From Nematostella vectensis (taxonomy: Eukaryota; Cnidaria; Anthozoa; Actiniaria; Edwardsiidae), in NCBI RefSeq assembly GCF_932526225.1, contig NC_064035.1, forward strand, positions 1,156,501-1,220,500: DNA of 64,000 nt, written 5' to 3'. Numbering within the stretch: the stretch's first letter is position 1; the number at the start of each line of letters is the position of its first letter. The notes under the pieces were generated by a model. It saw only the letters and a list, made by a program, of their open reading frames with translations, had not been told where the DNA came from and did no database searches. A program made the position numbers and the translations under genes. Shown in pieces: positions 13,351 through 26,437 of this stretch.

Positions 13351-16300
13351 ATGCCACCTTCAGTTATGAGCTCGCCGAAGTTCATAACTTGCCCAGACTG
13401 TGGCGAGAGGTACGACAAGACGCGCAAAAGGCGAGTGATAGACACCTGCGGTCACCCCAGATGCTTCTCGTGTCTCTTCCAGGACGAGCCGTGCGTACTC
13501 TGCGAAAGTAAGTAACACAAAACAATTGACAAAATATAGACATAGACTCAAACCTATGGCTAAATCACTAGTGAGAACTCCTTCATGAGAGGTGACGTGT
13601 TTATTCTTATTTTCTGAGATTTGTCTGAGGAAAGCCCCGCGGCTTGACTCGTATACCACCAGCATACTTGCTACTTACAAGCAATGCTCCGAACACATGT
13701 ATTTATGGTGGTGGGTACACATCAGTCAACAAGAGATTGAGCGCGTGGGAATCTTACTAAGCTGAAAACTAACTTATGATCTAGTTACAAATCAAGTGTT
13801 TATTGCCCTAGTCAGTTCGATTTTATGTGATGGTCAGTAATTGGGAGCGATTTTACCCAGCAGCAGGGTCTTCTCTTTGAACTCTCTTTATTTGTGAGCG
13901 TCATATGTATTTTACCATAATGTTTTGACACTCAGCATAATAATTCTGCCCAGGATGACGCTAATGACGGTTCAGCGCCGCCTATTTCTAGCCTTATACA
14001 ATAGAAATAACAGCATTAGGGATTAGGGAATATAGGCACAGTACCTACGCACGTAATTCAGGTGAAATTTTTTATGAATGTTTTGCCCATTAGTTTGAGA
14101 TTACTACCTTCCTTTTTGCCCAAAAATACAGTGAAATGCATGTTAATCAATGTTAATTTTACACAAAGAAACTTAAGATTTTAGAAATGAACTCAAAGAA
14201 GCTAATTCTATTCACTTCCTTTCTAGAACTTCCGGTAGGTCCGGGCAGGCAAAGAGCGACCACTGTCCAAGATAGACAGGTCGAATATATGACAAGTGAT
14301 GAGCTATTGAAACCGATATGGAAACTAAGCTTGGCGCAGAGCGGTCTTGGTGGTTCACAGCCTGATATTCGCGCCCTCGCAAAAGACAGGTCTGCCACCA
14401 TGCCCTCCTTCAGAGAAGGTGAGACGGTACTAGAGAGTAGCGGACTGGGTCAGGCTAAACGGGAACCGGGGTTCGACTTGATTTGATGCCGTAGACGGGG
14501 TTTGTGGGTGGCCAAACAGATATATCGGCCAGGGGGCGGGTGGTCAAAAGGATATATCGGCCAGGGGGCGGGTGGTCAAAAGGATATATCGTCCAGGGGG
14601 CGGGTGGTCAAAAAGATATATCGGATGTCGGGGAATGGGTGGAAGGACAGACATATCGGACAGACTATGTGTGCTTGGCTAGCAGTATCAGGGGCCTTAC
14701 TCGTGCACATATTCAATGGTTATATTATTAAGCATCTAATTTGACTTTGGATATAAGACTATTGAAATTAAAAGGCGTTTGCCTGTTGTCATCCACAAAA
14801 CTCGAAACAAGTCCCCAATCCCCCGTCTGCTCGGTTGCTAAGCAAACTACTCCATCCCAAAAAACGGTGGGTTCCCTGTGTACAAAGAGATTTACGGTTC
14901 TTTGCAAAGTTGCATAGTAATTTCTTTGTTTATGAGAAGCAGTCGGTAAAGAAGCCATAAAATCCTTATGAAACAAAAGCATTCCATTGATTACAAGTTT
15001 TCCGTTAAAGTAATTACATTCCGTCACATTTTACAAATGTTTTAGTTGTCGCATTAACACCTCGGGCGGCTAGGTAGACAAAAGTGGAAAAGCTCAGGGG
15101 AAGAATTTGGACTTTTGATTTGCATGGTTTTCATCGACTGCATCTAGTGGTCAGCTTCATCGACAATTTGTCAGCTCGCCATACACCCACGCTATTTTAG
15201 TCTAGATTGTCACTGGTTTCCGACTTCTTTTTTATTCTTTTCCTGACCCGAGGTTAATAAAACTACAAAGCTGATAGCTTATACCACACGCAGCTCAAAC
15301 TCTTCGCTAGTATACACTAAAAACAAACCACGTGCTAGGCTGCTATCTGATATATAGGGAACGTCGTTTTTCCATCAAAACTAGAGTCGCTTGTCAAAAA
15401 AAAAACAATTTCTAGTTGTTATTGCTAAAAGCTAATCTAACCAATTTGACATTTCCTGTCTGTCCTTTGTTTTGTACCATAGCTTTGATCGTTTGCATAT
15501 TGTCTAAAACTTTTGTTCGGCACATCACATCGTGATGGCTCAGTTACATTCCATGATATGCCGGTTATGTGTCGGCAGCCACCGGCAGCCCGCCAGATAG
15601 GAGCCTAAACCTTCGATACGACCGTCAGAAGCGCCGGCTCTCACTGGTTTCTATCCACTGGAAATATCCGACTTCATCGTGCTTATGTACAGCCAGCAAT
15701 GATTTAATTACTCGATTAGACCTGAATACGCAAATCTTGTCGTATTTACTGAGGATCAAGGAATTTCTGGGAGCGTTCCCTGAATTATTATGCAGCAAGG
15801 GATCACTGAGGTGAACCTGGTTAAGAATTATGCTGAAGTTCAAGCGAGTGAAGACCAAACCAAATGCTACCGCGTTAGTGAACTCAGAACACCGCGAGGA
15901 ATCATTACTACGAAGAGCAATAACACAAGGTTAAATTAAGTGGGCTGAGACATGATTATCCACACACTAAAACTTAATTGAATTTCTTTTATCATTACAG
16001 ATAGCTACTTTCGGTCTCTCTATCGCTACGAGCCTAGCGGATCTCAAGGTATGTAAAAGCAAATCCATTTGATAAAAGCAATTTGTATCTCCTTAACCTT
16101 TTAGACATAATAATAGCTGAAACCCCACGCGCGCCGAGGGCAACATAACAATATTTCATTGCTCCGATTGATGGTGAAAGGCACATAGACGATTAAATTG
16201 ATGTATTTTGCTTAACATAAGAACTTCCATAAGTTTCTTATAACAGCTAACATAAGTCTTCGTAGTTTGAAGCCTGATAAAAGTATACCCTTTTGCAAGT

Positions 16301-19300
16301 TGTATTGTTTACAATAATTCTTCACCACTGTTCTCTAATGTACCCCACTGTGCAGGGCGCATCAAATACATCAGGATGCATTTGTTTTGTTTCGATGACT
16401 CGTGTGTTGTGGACAAATGGGATACTTTAAGAATAGTGCAGTTAACATCAGGACTTGGAATTGAGTGTTAAACGATGATAAGGACTTACCATCACGTAGC
16501 CTAACTACTTATCATAATATCATCTCTGGGATTGCTTTCATTGCTCACCCAGGAAGCCCTGATATCGACTGATAGTCGAATTTGGCAGTGTATTTTTCTA
16601 CCACCAGCATAATTAAAAAAGGCGGCAAAGCATAACTACTATAAGGGATTAGAAATCAACCTTTTGGGGATCAGGGATCAAACTGTGTAGGTGGAATCAG
16701 GATTATTAAAAAAACATTGGGATCACGACAGTTTTCTAGCGTCATCTACTCGGCATCATTTGATCCATGTGGGATCATGTATATATTATATCTCGAATTC
16801 ACTATTTTGGGATATTTAAATTGCATGTAAAATTTATCCGAATCCGGGTTGTCATACAAGAACGCAGGCTATCTCTAAAACAGGGAACGGGGAATCGGGG
16901 AACGGGGAACGATAAAACGGGGAATACTAAAACGGGGAATCTCTAAAACGGGGAATCTCTAAAACGGGGAATACTAAAACGGGGAATCTCTAAAACGGGG
17001 AATACTAAAACGGGGAATCTCTAAAACAGGGAATACTAAAACGGAAGACAAACAAAGGGCCGAGTCAGGAAACGAGTTAGGAACCGAGCTTTAACAGAGC
17101 TTGGAAAAGGTCTAAGAAGTTGATAATAGGCGACGAGCTTTTTGAGTCGGAGATTTTTATCCTGACAAGATTGTGTAAAAAAAAATTTGACGAAGAAGAA
17201 AAACAATCTGACAAGACGGCGAGCGCCACCGATAGCCAAGAAATACATAGCTTATTTATATTGGACAAACAAACAAAAGAATAAATAACAAGGGATGCAA
17301 ATACTCCCCAAAAAAGAAAAACAATTTGACAAGACGGCGAGCGCCACCGTTAGCCAAGAAATAAATTAATCGGACAAACAAACAAAAGAATAAATAACAA
17401 GGGATGCAAATACCCAAAAAAAAGTATCTTTAAGATACTGCAGCTTCTTTGTAAATGCAATATTCTATCAAATCATCATAAAGCAACACAGTGTTTGGTG
17501 TGTTTTTTTAACTTAATATATAGATTAAGGCACTGCCTAAAAGCGGAGCCAGCATTGAACACCTTTTGTATTGACTGATCGAAGTATTTTGGGGGGATCT
17601 AGGATCCTGCTCTTTACTGAGATTTATTGGGCCAACCAAATGGATGCAGGCCTTATTCAATAATTTAAATTATGCAGTACATCAAAGTTAACAAACACAA
17701 TTCCTGGTGTAAATATGGCTGTCAAAGTTGTCAAGAGTCTAATGGTAAATTCTTATTTCCCCACCATAGAAGTTCCATTATGAATATTCTTATAATCAAA
17801 ACAATACTCCGACAAGCTCTGCCCTTGTGCAGAATATTTCATGGATGTAACAGCATTTCAAAGATTCCAAATAATATATTTAGACTGTTTAAATGCCATA
17901 CTGTAATTTGAAGGTATCAATTTAGTGGTGATTCTCTCCTTTATTGGACTGAATATTCAGAAAAATGTCTGGAAATTAAAATCCACAAATGTATCTCCTT
18001 CAATGCATTACATATTGGTGCACCCACCCTTTACCATATAGTGGCCTTGTTGTTGTTGGCCTACTCCAAAATGAATGCAATGGAGAAAAAACAGATTGAT
18101 TTTGGAAGCAAATCCTAAAAAAGTACATCTAAGACATCACTGACAGTGCTAAAATGCTAACTTCTAATTTCAAACCAAACCCTTTCATTGATCTATATTT
18201 GGGGTAGAGAGGAAACAGCAAAGAATATCAATTGACTAAAACAATAGTCGACGGGAGAGGAGAAATAAAGGAAATCGACTCAACTTGAAAGGTTTGGTGA
18301 AAAAAATATGAGAATAATGAAAATAATTTGAAAGGGCATTTATTGACATTTCCCCTTTCCCATTATCTTAACCCTTCCACAACCACAGGCCTCTAAAGAG
18401 GCCAAGCCTATGCTATCCAAGCTATGTGAACATAGCTTTAAATTCTATTATTGAAAAATAACATGGTTGTTGCTTAGTGTTATATAGTTTAAGTATCTTG
18501 TCCTAAAAAACCCTTCCCCTCATAAAAGTCCCATGAATGTACATTTGTAAAGCTACATTCTGACAAGCTTTGTCCTTAAGAACAAGTAATGGATTAAACA
18601 GGATTCCAAAGATATTATATAGTGTCAGACACAGTTTTAGATGAGATGCAATACTGAAGTTTCCATGTGGTGATTTCCCATCCTCATGGGAATTAATATC
18701 ATCTACAAATATACATCCAGTAAAGCATTATATTTTGGTGTTTTTAGAAACCCTGGATCCAACCATTCCAGTAAAATAAAACTAAGCCTCTAAAATAAAT
18801 GTAATGGGAAAATAAATGTAATGGGAGACATTAATAAATGTAATGGGAGACTGACTTGGAAAGGAAATCCTAAAAAAAAGATATAAGTGAAAGTACTAAA
18901 TGAAAATTTCTAATTTAAAAATCAAATTTGTTTATTAATTTATTTTTTGTGTAGAGAGGAAATAGCAAATAGCATCAATTGCATAAAAATAGGAGAAGTA
19001 GGAGAAGTAAAAGGAAGAAATATGACTCTTCTTTAAATGTTTGAAAAGAAAATATAACAATAATAATTATATAATAATTATATTCAGTACTTTCCTAAAA
19101 TATTCCCTTTCCCATTATCTTTAGGTTGATAAAAAACTGTTTTCTTTACAGATTTATTATTTAAAAAGCAAAAGTTTGTTTTTAGTTTTATATTATATAA
19201 GTATCTTGTTCTAAAAAAACATATTGAGTGTGTACTGCTGAATCACATAGTAATGAACTAGTCATTTGAGCCCCCTCCCTCATGGTCCCGCAGAAGCCAG

Positions 19301-22300
19301 GGGTTAATGTGGGGTTTTAGACCACTTTTTAACCAGAATATGTCAAGGGGGGTGGTGGTATTGACTGTTTTTTACTCTTAACTTGGAAACATGCTTTTAA
19401 AAAAGTCTAATCCCCCACCCTTTCCTGGAACCATGGATGTGGGGGTACCAAATGACTAGTGAATAAGAACTCCCTACTGTTCTCTTCAAGACATGGTTTT
19501 TAATTCCCATGTCTTCCAGTCTTTAGCATTCATCTTGGCCCTCAGGTAGTTTCTGGTTCATGAAAGAGTGAAAACAATTATTTATTATATCTTTCAAAAC
19601 AATATTTTCATCAAGCCATTTATAATCTAACTAATTTTCCAAAACTATTCGAAAAAAAATAAACACATGAGATGCAAGATGCAGACAATAACAACAATAC
19701 ATATTGACAATAGGGGTTGATTTTTTTTTATCCTCGGTAAGGAAAATTTCTCTTTTCTAAGTTGAAAAAGCTGCTGTATCTTCTAAGGATATGTATCTTC
19801 TTAGGACTAAGAGCACAGGATATAAAGACAAGAACGGTCTTCTTTGGCAGTATTTGACAAATGCAACACGATATTGGTTAGCCTTTATGAAATATCCCAA
19901 CACAATCAATCTGCCCTGAAGGAGTCTTATTAAAGTCGAAAATTTGGCAGAGTCGAATCCCAGTTTTTGGTGTATCGTATTTTATTCAACACAACCAAGA
20001 ATATAGACAAAAACGAAGAATGCCAAAACAAAAGCTGTTATGCTCAAATAATTTGATTACTAAATAATTACTTGCATTCTTAAAGCAAACAAAAAGGACA
20101 ACAAAAGCCCAATAACTTTCATATCCGTAATAGACAATACGAATCGTCGTCCGAAACTCACCTTTCATTGTTTTTTTCTCGCTTTCTTGTGGTTGTGCTC
20201 GCTTTTTAATGTGAACTGCTACTTGCTTAAATTTACTAGCTAAAACCAGATAAATCTTGGCGTGAATGAATGTCAGTAGATCTCCTCTAGTTGACTTTAT
20301 CCTTAAGTCACAAAATTTGAGGCAAAATAAATAATCATCGCATAATCGACAAGAACTTTTTCCCTTGCTCCGTGCTTGTATTTAGTCGCCATTTCGGGGC
20401 CGAGTGGGGCCTGGGAGTCGCGCGGCTTGCTGGCTGGCTGGCGAGTGACACCACAGGGTACCCGCGCGATGACCACAAAAACCAAGTCGCATACCTATAC
20501 CATATTTCTATGCCTATGGAGCTACGCGCGCGGCCTGCGGCCGCGCTTGGCTCCGCTATAAGTACTTACATCAAAAGTTTGTTCTCTACATACCGTCGAG
20601 TTTTCACACCAATCAGTCCATTTATGCCGTGAAGGCTGATATCTGAGCTTTCGTTCTCATTATTTAGATCTATAGCACGTTTGGGATGAAGCCTGTAGCT
20701 TCAAAAAGGTTAAAATAGAAATAAATAGCCCTAAAAGTCGTTGAATTATATTACGGTGTTTGCCACAACGATGAAAACAACGCCGAACGGTAAATAAACC
20801 AAGTAAGTAAGTTAAACCTTTTTGCTTCGCTTTCCATTCTTGGGCCCATGGATCATTCTTCTTTTTACGTCTGAGGGGCTATTAACACCAACATCTCTCA
20901 TTCCAAGGTCTTTTTGGTATATCTTGTCTTCGTCTTAGTTGAATGTTTTCACTCTTTTACACTTTTTTAGTCGACCGTGCGCGAGTGTTTCTTGTTTTCC
21001 CGCCTTTTTGAAATCGATCGATAAACTAATCGATATTCGTTGATTTGCTTTCTCGTATTTTAAATTTTAAAAGCCATATAGTAAAACTTTTTTAAAATTT
21101 ATTATTGTCAGCGAATGCATACCAGGAAAACACGATTCCTAACTCTGTCCCCGTTTTAGAGATTCCCCGTTTTAGTATTCCCCGTTTTAGTATTCCCCGT
21201 TTTAGAGATTCCCCGTTTTAGTATTCCCCGTTTTAGAGATTCCCCGTTTTAGTATTCCCCGTTTTAGAGATTCCCCGTTTTAGTATTCCCCGTTTTATCG
21301 TCCCCCGTTCCCCGATTCCCCGTTACCCGTTTTAGAGATAGCCCAAGAACGCACACTTCTTTAACCGTAATTACATGTGTCTTGGGCTTACAGAGCAACT
21401 GAGTATTAACGCGAATGTAAGCTCTTCCCCGCGTCCGAAATCGCTACCTCCAAGCTACAACAAGTCACTAGACAACCTACACGAGCAGTTTTGGCGCAGC
21501 GTCCAACACGTTCAGCGGTCTAACACAAAAGAACATGAGCAGACAGAGGATGACCCGAGTAAGTAGGACAATGTTCGGTGTACACAGTGCTATGGTCTCC
21601 CTGCGATGTCGTCGCCGCATAGGAGAATATAGTTATAGCCTAAAAATCATCCATGACTCGTCAGACAAGGTGGGCGATAGGCGTCTTGGGATAAGAAATC
21701 ACATGACTATTTGGGTGCCAATTAGAACAACAAAAGCAATTTTTTCAGCATCCACGAATTAACAAGATAGTTTCTATGCCAGAAAGGGCTTTTTTAAATA
21801 TACATATTTTATTTCATCGTTGCTATCTGGCGTGACGGCCGCAACCAATTCTTTGTTTATTTTGGCGCGAGTTTCACACAGGCTTTCTGTCGTGTTTGTG
21901 ATGGGACTCCGAAAAATAAGATAATATTAGCGTCCGCGAATGCGAAAACCTACTAGAACTCGCAACAATAGTGTAATAAGTTCGTATAATAAAGTGGGTG
22001 TTGTGGTTAACTTACGCTTGTCTCCCTACAGAATCAGGATATCCAGCACCGGATGACCATACACCGGAAGTAGTGGAGTGTCCTGCACCCAACGTGGTAA
22101 AACTTCCAGTTCCGCCAAGGTCTAATCGACACAAATCCAGCACTGACCTGAGCACTATACTGCATCAGGAACGCGAGAAAATAAAGCGCGAACTTCAGCT
22201 CGAAGCGCTTAAAAAACAAGCAATTATGCAAGGCCGCACCAGGTCACACTCGGAACTAGTTCCCCAGGAGGACCACCAGAACAGAACCCGACCAGGTCTG

Positions 22301-22705
22301 AACCACCGACCACAATCTTGGTCGCCAAGATGTGATAAGAAATCTACCGAAGGATCGCCGATCGATAATCGTGACCTTTCTAATAGTCGTCGGTTAATGT
22401 CGGGGGTCCCGATCACGGGTCGAACGACTCCGATGTCTGACGAGTCGTCAGAGGCGTCCGTTTCTTTGACGGAGTCGGTGTCATCTTGTTCGTACGAGTC
22501 AGGGTCGCATCTCTCAGCGTCACCAGGCAGGGAGGAGATGGGAGAGATATCGGTGAAAAGCAAAGTGAGTCCCCTCGCTAACGTGACCTACTGGGTGACG
22601 ACGGGTAAGAGAGCTTCCCCTCAAGTCACGAGGACTTACCTAGAGACAGACCTAGATGCGGTGATAGCGGGTCAGCGGTGGACAAACACGGCAAATACTT
22701 CGTGA
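13351..22705 (+). CDS. RING-finger protein, putative E3 ubiquitin ligase (411 aa, five exons)
   Basis: Join 13351-13507, 14227-14418, 16001-16048, 21394-21558, 22032-22705; every junction is GT-AG and phase 1, and the sum is 412 codons including the stop. Residues 14-51 form a complete RING: Cys14/Cys17, Cys33, His35, Cys38/Cys41, Cys48/Cys51, spaced C-x2-C-x15-C-x-H-x2-C-x2-C-x6-C-x2-C, in a basic context (YDKTRKRR). The rest is largely Ser/Thr/Pro-rich and probably disordered, with one charged helical or coiled-coil segment (about residue 230, HQEREKIKRELQLEALKK) and an acidic Ser-rich stretch near the C-terminus. RING domains usually recruit E2 enzymes, so a ubiquitin ligase role is inferred; the substrate is unknown. 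The start is the first ATG after an acceptor at 13292 and leaves the RING at the very N-terminus. The fourth intron (5.3 kb) is mostly one foldback transposon. I do not recognise a named orthologue. Confidence 0.8.
14517..14633. repeat. 32-bp tandem repeat, about 3.5 copies
   Basis: Units contain gatatatcggccagggggcg, then ggtggtcaaaa, at an exact 32-bp spacing. The repeat lies in the second intron of the RING-finger gene. Confidence 0.88.
14634..16000. other. Rest of RING gene intron 2
   Basis: Intronic DNA with no recognisable repeat or exon. Short frames on both strands show no domain. Confidence 0.5.
16857..16866. repeat. Left target-site duplication of the foldback element
   Basis: caagaacgca; identical to the copy at 21344-21353. 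Confidence 0.8.
16867..21343. mobile_element. 4.48-kb foldback DNA transposon with minisatellite inverted repeats
   Basis: The element begins ggctatctctaaaac and ends with the exact reverse complement gttttagagatagcc. Both ends carry arms of about 170-185 bp made of direct repeats (ggggaatactaaaac and ggggaatctctaaaac on the left, their complements at about 21155-21340). The 10-bp sequence caagaacgca lies immediately outside both ends (16857-16866 and 21344-21353) and is the target-site duplication. Repetitive TIRs with 9-10-bp duplications are typical of foldback elements of the MULE superfamily (Rehavkus-type). No transposase frame was found in the AT-rich interior, so it is probably non-autonomous. 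The interior has an internal duplication (about 17195-17300 and 17310-17405) and a partial copy of another palindromic repeat near 19914-19990. It sits in the fourth intron of the RING-finger gene. Confidence 0.85.
19914..19990. mobile_element. Solo half-copy of a palindromic repeat family
   Basis: The segment with taaagtcgaaaatttggcag followed by a g/t-rich ttttggtgtatcgtattt stretch matches one arm of the complete palindromic element at about 29525-29770. It lies inside the foldback transposon. Confidence 0.6.
21344..21353. repeat. Right target-site duplication of the foldback element
   Basis: caagaacgca; identical to the copy at 16857-16866. Confidence 0.8.
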
Positions 22706-23394
22706 ATGAAAAAGCAGTGATTGTAAGACCCTTGCAAATAGCGACATTATTGTTTGGAATGACACGCAGAACTTCTGTGCCCAACAATGTTTTATTGTTT
22801 GTAGACCATGTTGCAATATGCTGTGATGAGCTTTGTCACATGCCCTTTGTTTGCGTTTAACGGAGCGAGGCTACACTAGCAATATTTAACGATGCTCGTG
22901 TTAATTGCACGTGACTTGGCCAGAAAATATTGTCATATATAAACAAGGCTTTTCCATTCCATGTCATTTATAAAGGGCGAGAAGGCAAAGCAGTGCTTCT
23001 CCATGTGCGTAGCCAGGACTTGGGGCTGTGCCTTAAAAAAAGACAATTGATTCCCAAGACGTAGCATCTGGTTTTGCTGAAAATATTCATGTATTAAACG
23101 ACAGAATAGTATATTCACGAGATCCATAGAGTGCCATCTAGTCAAGCATCTGGTGCGAGACATTACCGCCATGCTAGATCCATACGCATGCGTATTTCTT
23201 CGTTATTCATCACGTGTTACGAAGAAAATTAATCGGCTTACCAACGGATACCTCACCTTAAAGGACTCCTCCAGTTTGGGTACGCGATGGCTCGTATACT
23301 TTGTACTGGATTAAAAAATACTTTTATAATTATAATGAAAAATAACAAATGCATTTGTACATACTGAGATTTATTAAAATGAGCTGAAAAGTAG
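22706..23394. other. 3' flank of the RING-finger gene
   Basis: It presumably holds the 3'-UTR. No convincing polyadenylation signal, gene or repeat was identified. Confidence 0.4.
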
Positions 23395-23690
23395 TTGATA
23401 CTTGCACCTCACACTTTACACACTTCACCACACAAGCTGTACTTAGGGACTACATGCACAGTGAGCCATGCACTGACACACACTTCACCACACAAGTTGT
23501 ACCTAGGGACCACATGCACATCGAGCCTTGCACTAACACACTTCACCACACAAGCTTTACTTAGGGACTACATGCACAGTGAGCCATGCACTGATACACT
23601 GCACCACACAAGCTGTACCCAGGGACCACCTGCACAGTGAGCCATGCACTAACACACTGCGTGCCATACACTGACACACCACACGAGCTA
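23395..23690. repeat. About 62-bp tandem repeat, 4-5 copies
   Basis: Degenerate copies of a unit with cttcaccacacaagctgtac followed by agggac and a gtgagccatgcactgacaca segment. They lie just 5' of the LINE cluster. Confidence 0.8.
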
Positions 23691-26437
23691 AGCATATGAC
23701 AACTTGCGCAATGGTACCTCAGGACTGAGAACTATAACAAAACTCTAGAAACATCTAGAGACTCTACGAAAGTGTAACATCTAGAGACTCTAAGAAAGTG
23801 TAACACAAAAGGCATACTTTTGTGCCACATAAATATTAACAGCATTCAAAACAAATTCGAGGAGTTATCCAGATTAATAAAAAAACTGAATGTGCATATG
23901 ATATTCGTAAGTGAAACAAAGATAGATTCTTCCTATATGAACAACTGTTTCGCACTTCCCGGTTATTCTATCCACCGTAATGACCAGAAGAAGGGCGGAG
24001 GAGGGGTGATGGCAATTGTCTCAGCTTGTCTGGCATACAAGCGGCTTAATATTACGAAAAAATATAAAACTATCGAACCTATAGCCATACAGACGAAAAT
24101 AAAATCGGAGACGGTAACAATGCTTTGCCCCTATCGCCCTCCGAAGCCTCTCACTGGTAACTATCAAATCCTTTTAGAAAATGAACTAAGTGATATTTGT
24201 AACTGGGCTAGCTTACAAAGCAACAATGTCATCCCAGTAGGTGACCTCAACCTTAATAGACTCAGACCAGACAAACCGGAGGGGAAATTGCTTCCCGATC
24301 TAGAAACCGAGCAAGGTTTTCTTTGCACTATTACAAAGCCAACAAGGATTGAAATGCGTGCCAACAAACTTACACTGTCTTTCATTGATGTACTCCTTGT
24401 CAACAAGCCAGAGACAATAAAACACAGTGGTAACTACTATCCATCGCTCAGTTACAATGCGCTTGTTTATGGGATCTTGAATGACCGAGTTAACCCTAAC
24501 AAACCTAAAGTTATCTCTTTCAGAAGTTATAAATTCTCTGACTGTGATGACTTTAAAATGCAGTTGAATGTTGCGCCCTGGCACTTTGGCGCGATATCTT
24601 TGACGATGTTGACGACAAGGTCTATTTCTGGAGTTCCCTCTTCCAACGCATCACAGAAGACTCTGCCCCAATGGAGCGAATGAAAGTGCGTGATAAAGAC
24701 GTCCCTTACATGACGTCCGAATGGAAGCAGGCCATTCGAGCCAAACGCAAGGCAACATCCAAATTCTTAAAAAACAAAACCCCTAAGAACTGGGAAAACA
24801 AAAGGGCAGCCCGCAATGAGGCCACTCGACAAAGAAGAATAGCCATAAAGCACTACTGGAGGAAACAATGTGAGCATCTTAAAGAGAAACCTAGGGAGTT
24901 TTTCAAAACGTTCTAAAAGCACTAAAAATACGACTCGAGACAATGAAATTCATCTCAACGATGTCGATGGAACACTTGTTAAAGACCAAAGTCGCGTAGC
25001 TGAGATAGTGGTAGATTAATTTTCCACCATTGCAGACGGTATCGGTGGCGACAAGGCTAAATTGTCTTCACCTGACGATTTCATGGATCATCCAAGCACA
25101 ATACGCATCTTGGAAGTGTGTTCTAACACCACTCCTTGCCGTGAGCTGCGACCTGTCACGGAAGGCCAGGTTTTAAAAGAACTTCACTCCCTTAAACCTG
25201 AAAAAGCAGCTGGGTGTGATGCCATTCCCCCTAAACTTCTAAAAATAGGTGAAACGGAGCTTGCTAAACCTCTTACTTCTCTTTTTAATTCATGCATCAA
25301 GTCAAAGGTGTGGCCTGGCTCATGGAAGCTCGGTGATTGGACCCCGGTATTTAAGAAAGACGAGAAATATTCAAAGGAGAACTATAGACCCATTACTGTT
25401 TTGCCTTGTGTAGATACGGTCTTTGAAAAGCTTATATGCTCACAAGTTGCAGAGGGTTTTGAAAGACACTTTTTCACTAACTCCTCGGCATACAGAAAAT
25501 CACACAGCTGTGAGACGACCCTAATCAATCTAATAGAAGGCTGGAAAAAAGCAAGGGATAATAAACTGTCAGTTAGCATCCTTTCAACAGATATGTCTAA
25601 AGCCTTTGATTCACTTCATCCACCACTGCTTCTCTTGGAAGCTTACGGCTTCCAAGAGAACTTGATAGCACTACTGGGTAGCTACCTTTCTGAAAGGAAT
25701 AACCGGGTGCGCCTAGGCCGCCATGTCAGCTCATACAAGAATATCAATCGGGGATGTCCACAGAGTTCTGCTCTAGGTCCACTATTATGGAATATTTTTC
25801 AGAACGACCTATGCTATCACATTGACGGAAATTTATCCATGTATGCTGATGATCATCAGATTTATCACACTGGAAGCGATCTTAGCACCGTGATTTCAGA
25901 TCTCAGAGTGAGTGCAGACCATGCTTCTCAGTGGTACAATTCAAACCTCCTAGCCGGCAATCTAAAAAAGTATCAGCTTTTACATCTTACTGGTAATCGC
26001 CGACGCTAACGCAGCTCTTTATGCGCATGGTGAAATAATAAATGACACTAATGAACTCAAACTACTAGGTGTCACGATTGACGACCAGTTAAATTTTTGC
26101 ACCCATATCAATGAAATCTGTAGAAGAGCCAGTCAAAGAGCTGGTGTTCTAATGCGCCTCAGGAATCTTATCCCCACCAACGCCAAATTACAACTATTTA
26201 AATCGGCAGTTCTGCCTCACCTCACCTACTGTCACCTTGTGTGGCACTTTTGCCGATCAAGTGACAAGCGCAAGCTCGAAAGGGTACAAGAAAGAGGACT
26301 CAGGGCTGTTTTCAAAGACAAAAGCTCTAGTTACGCTAACCTCCTCGAACGGGCTAAGCTACCTACCCTGTTAGACGGCTGCAGGACATTGCTATACTAA
26401 TGTACAAGGTGCACAATAACTTGTGCCCTCCTAATAT

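Noticed and set aside
17672-17911. 79-codon frame inside the foldback element as a transposase remnant
   Set aside because: Short, AT-driven, without any transposase motif.
20303-20485. Captured host exon on the minus strand inside the foldback element (MATKYKHGAREK frame)
   Set aside because: Protein-like for only a few residues; no donor or homologue could be recognised.
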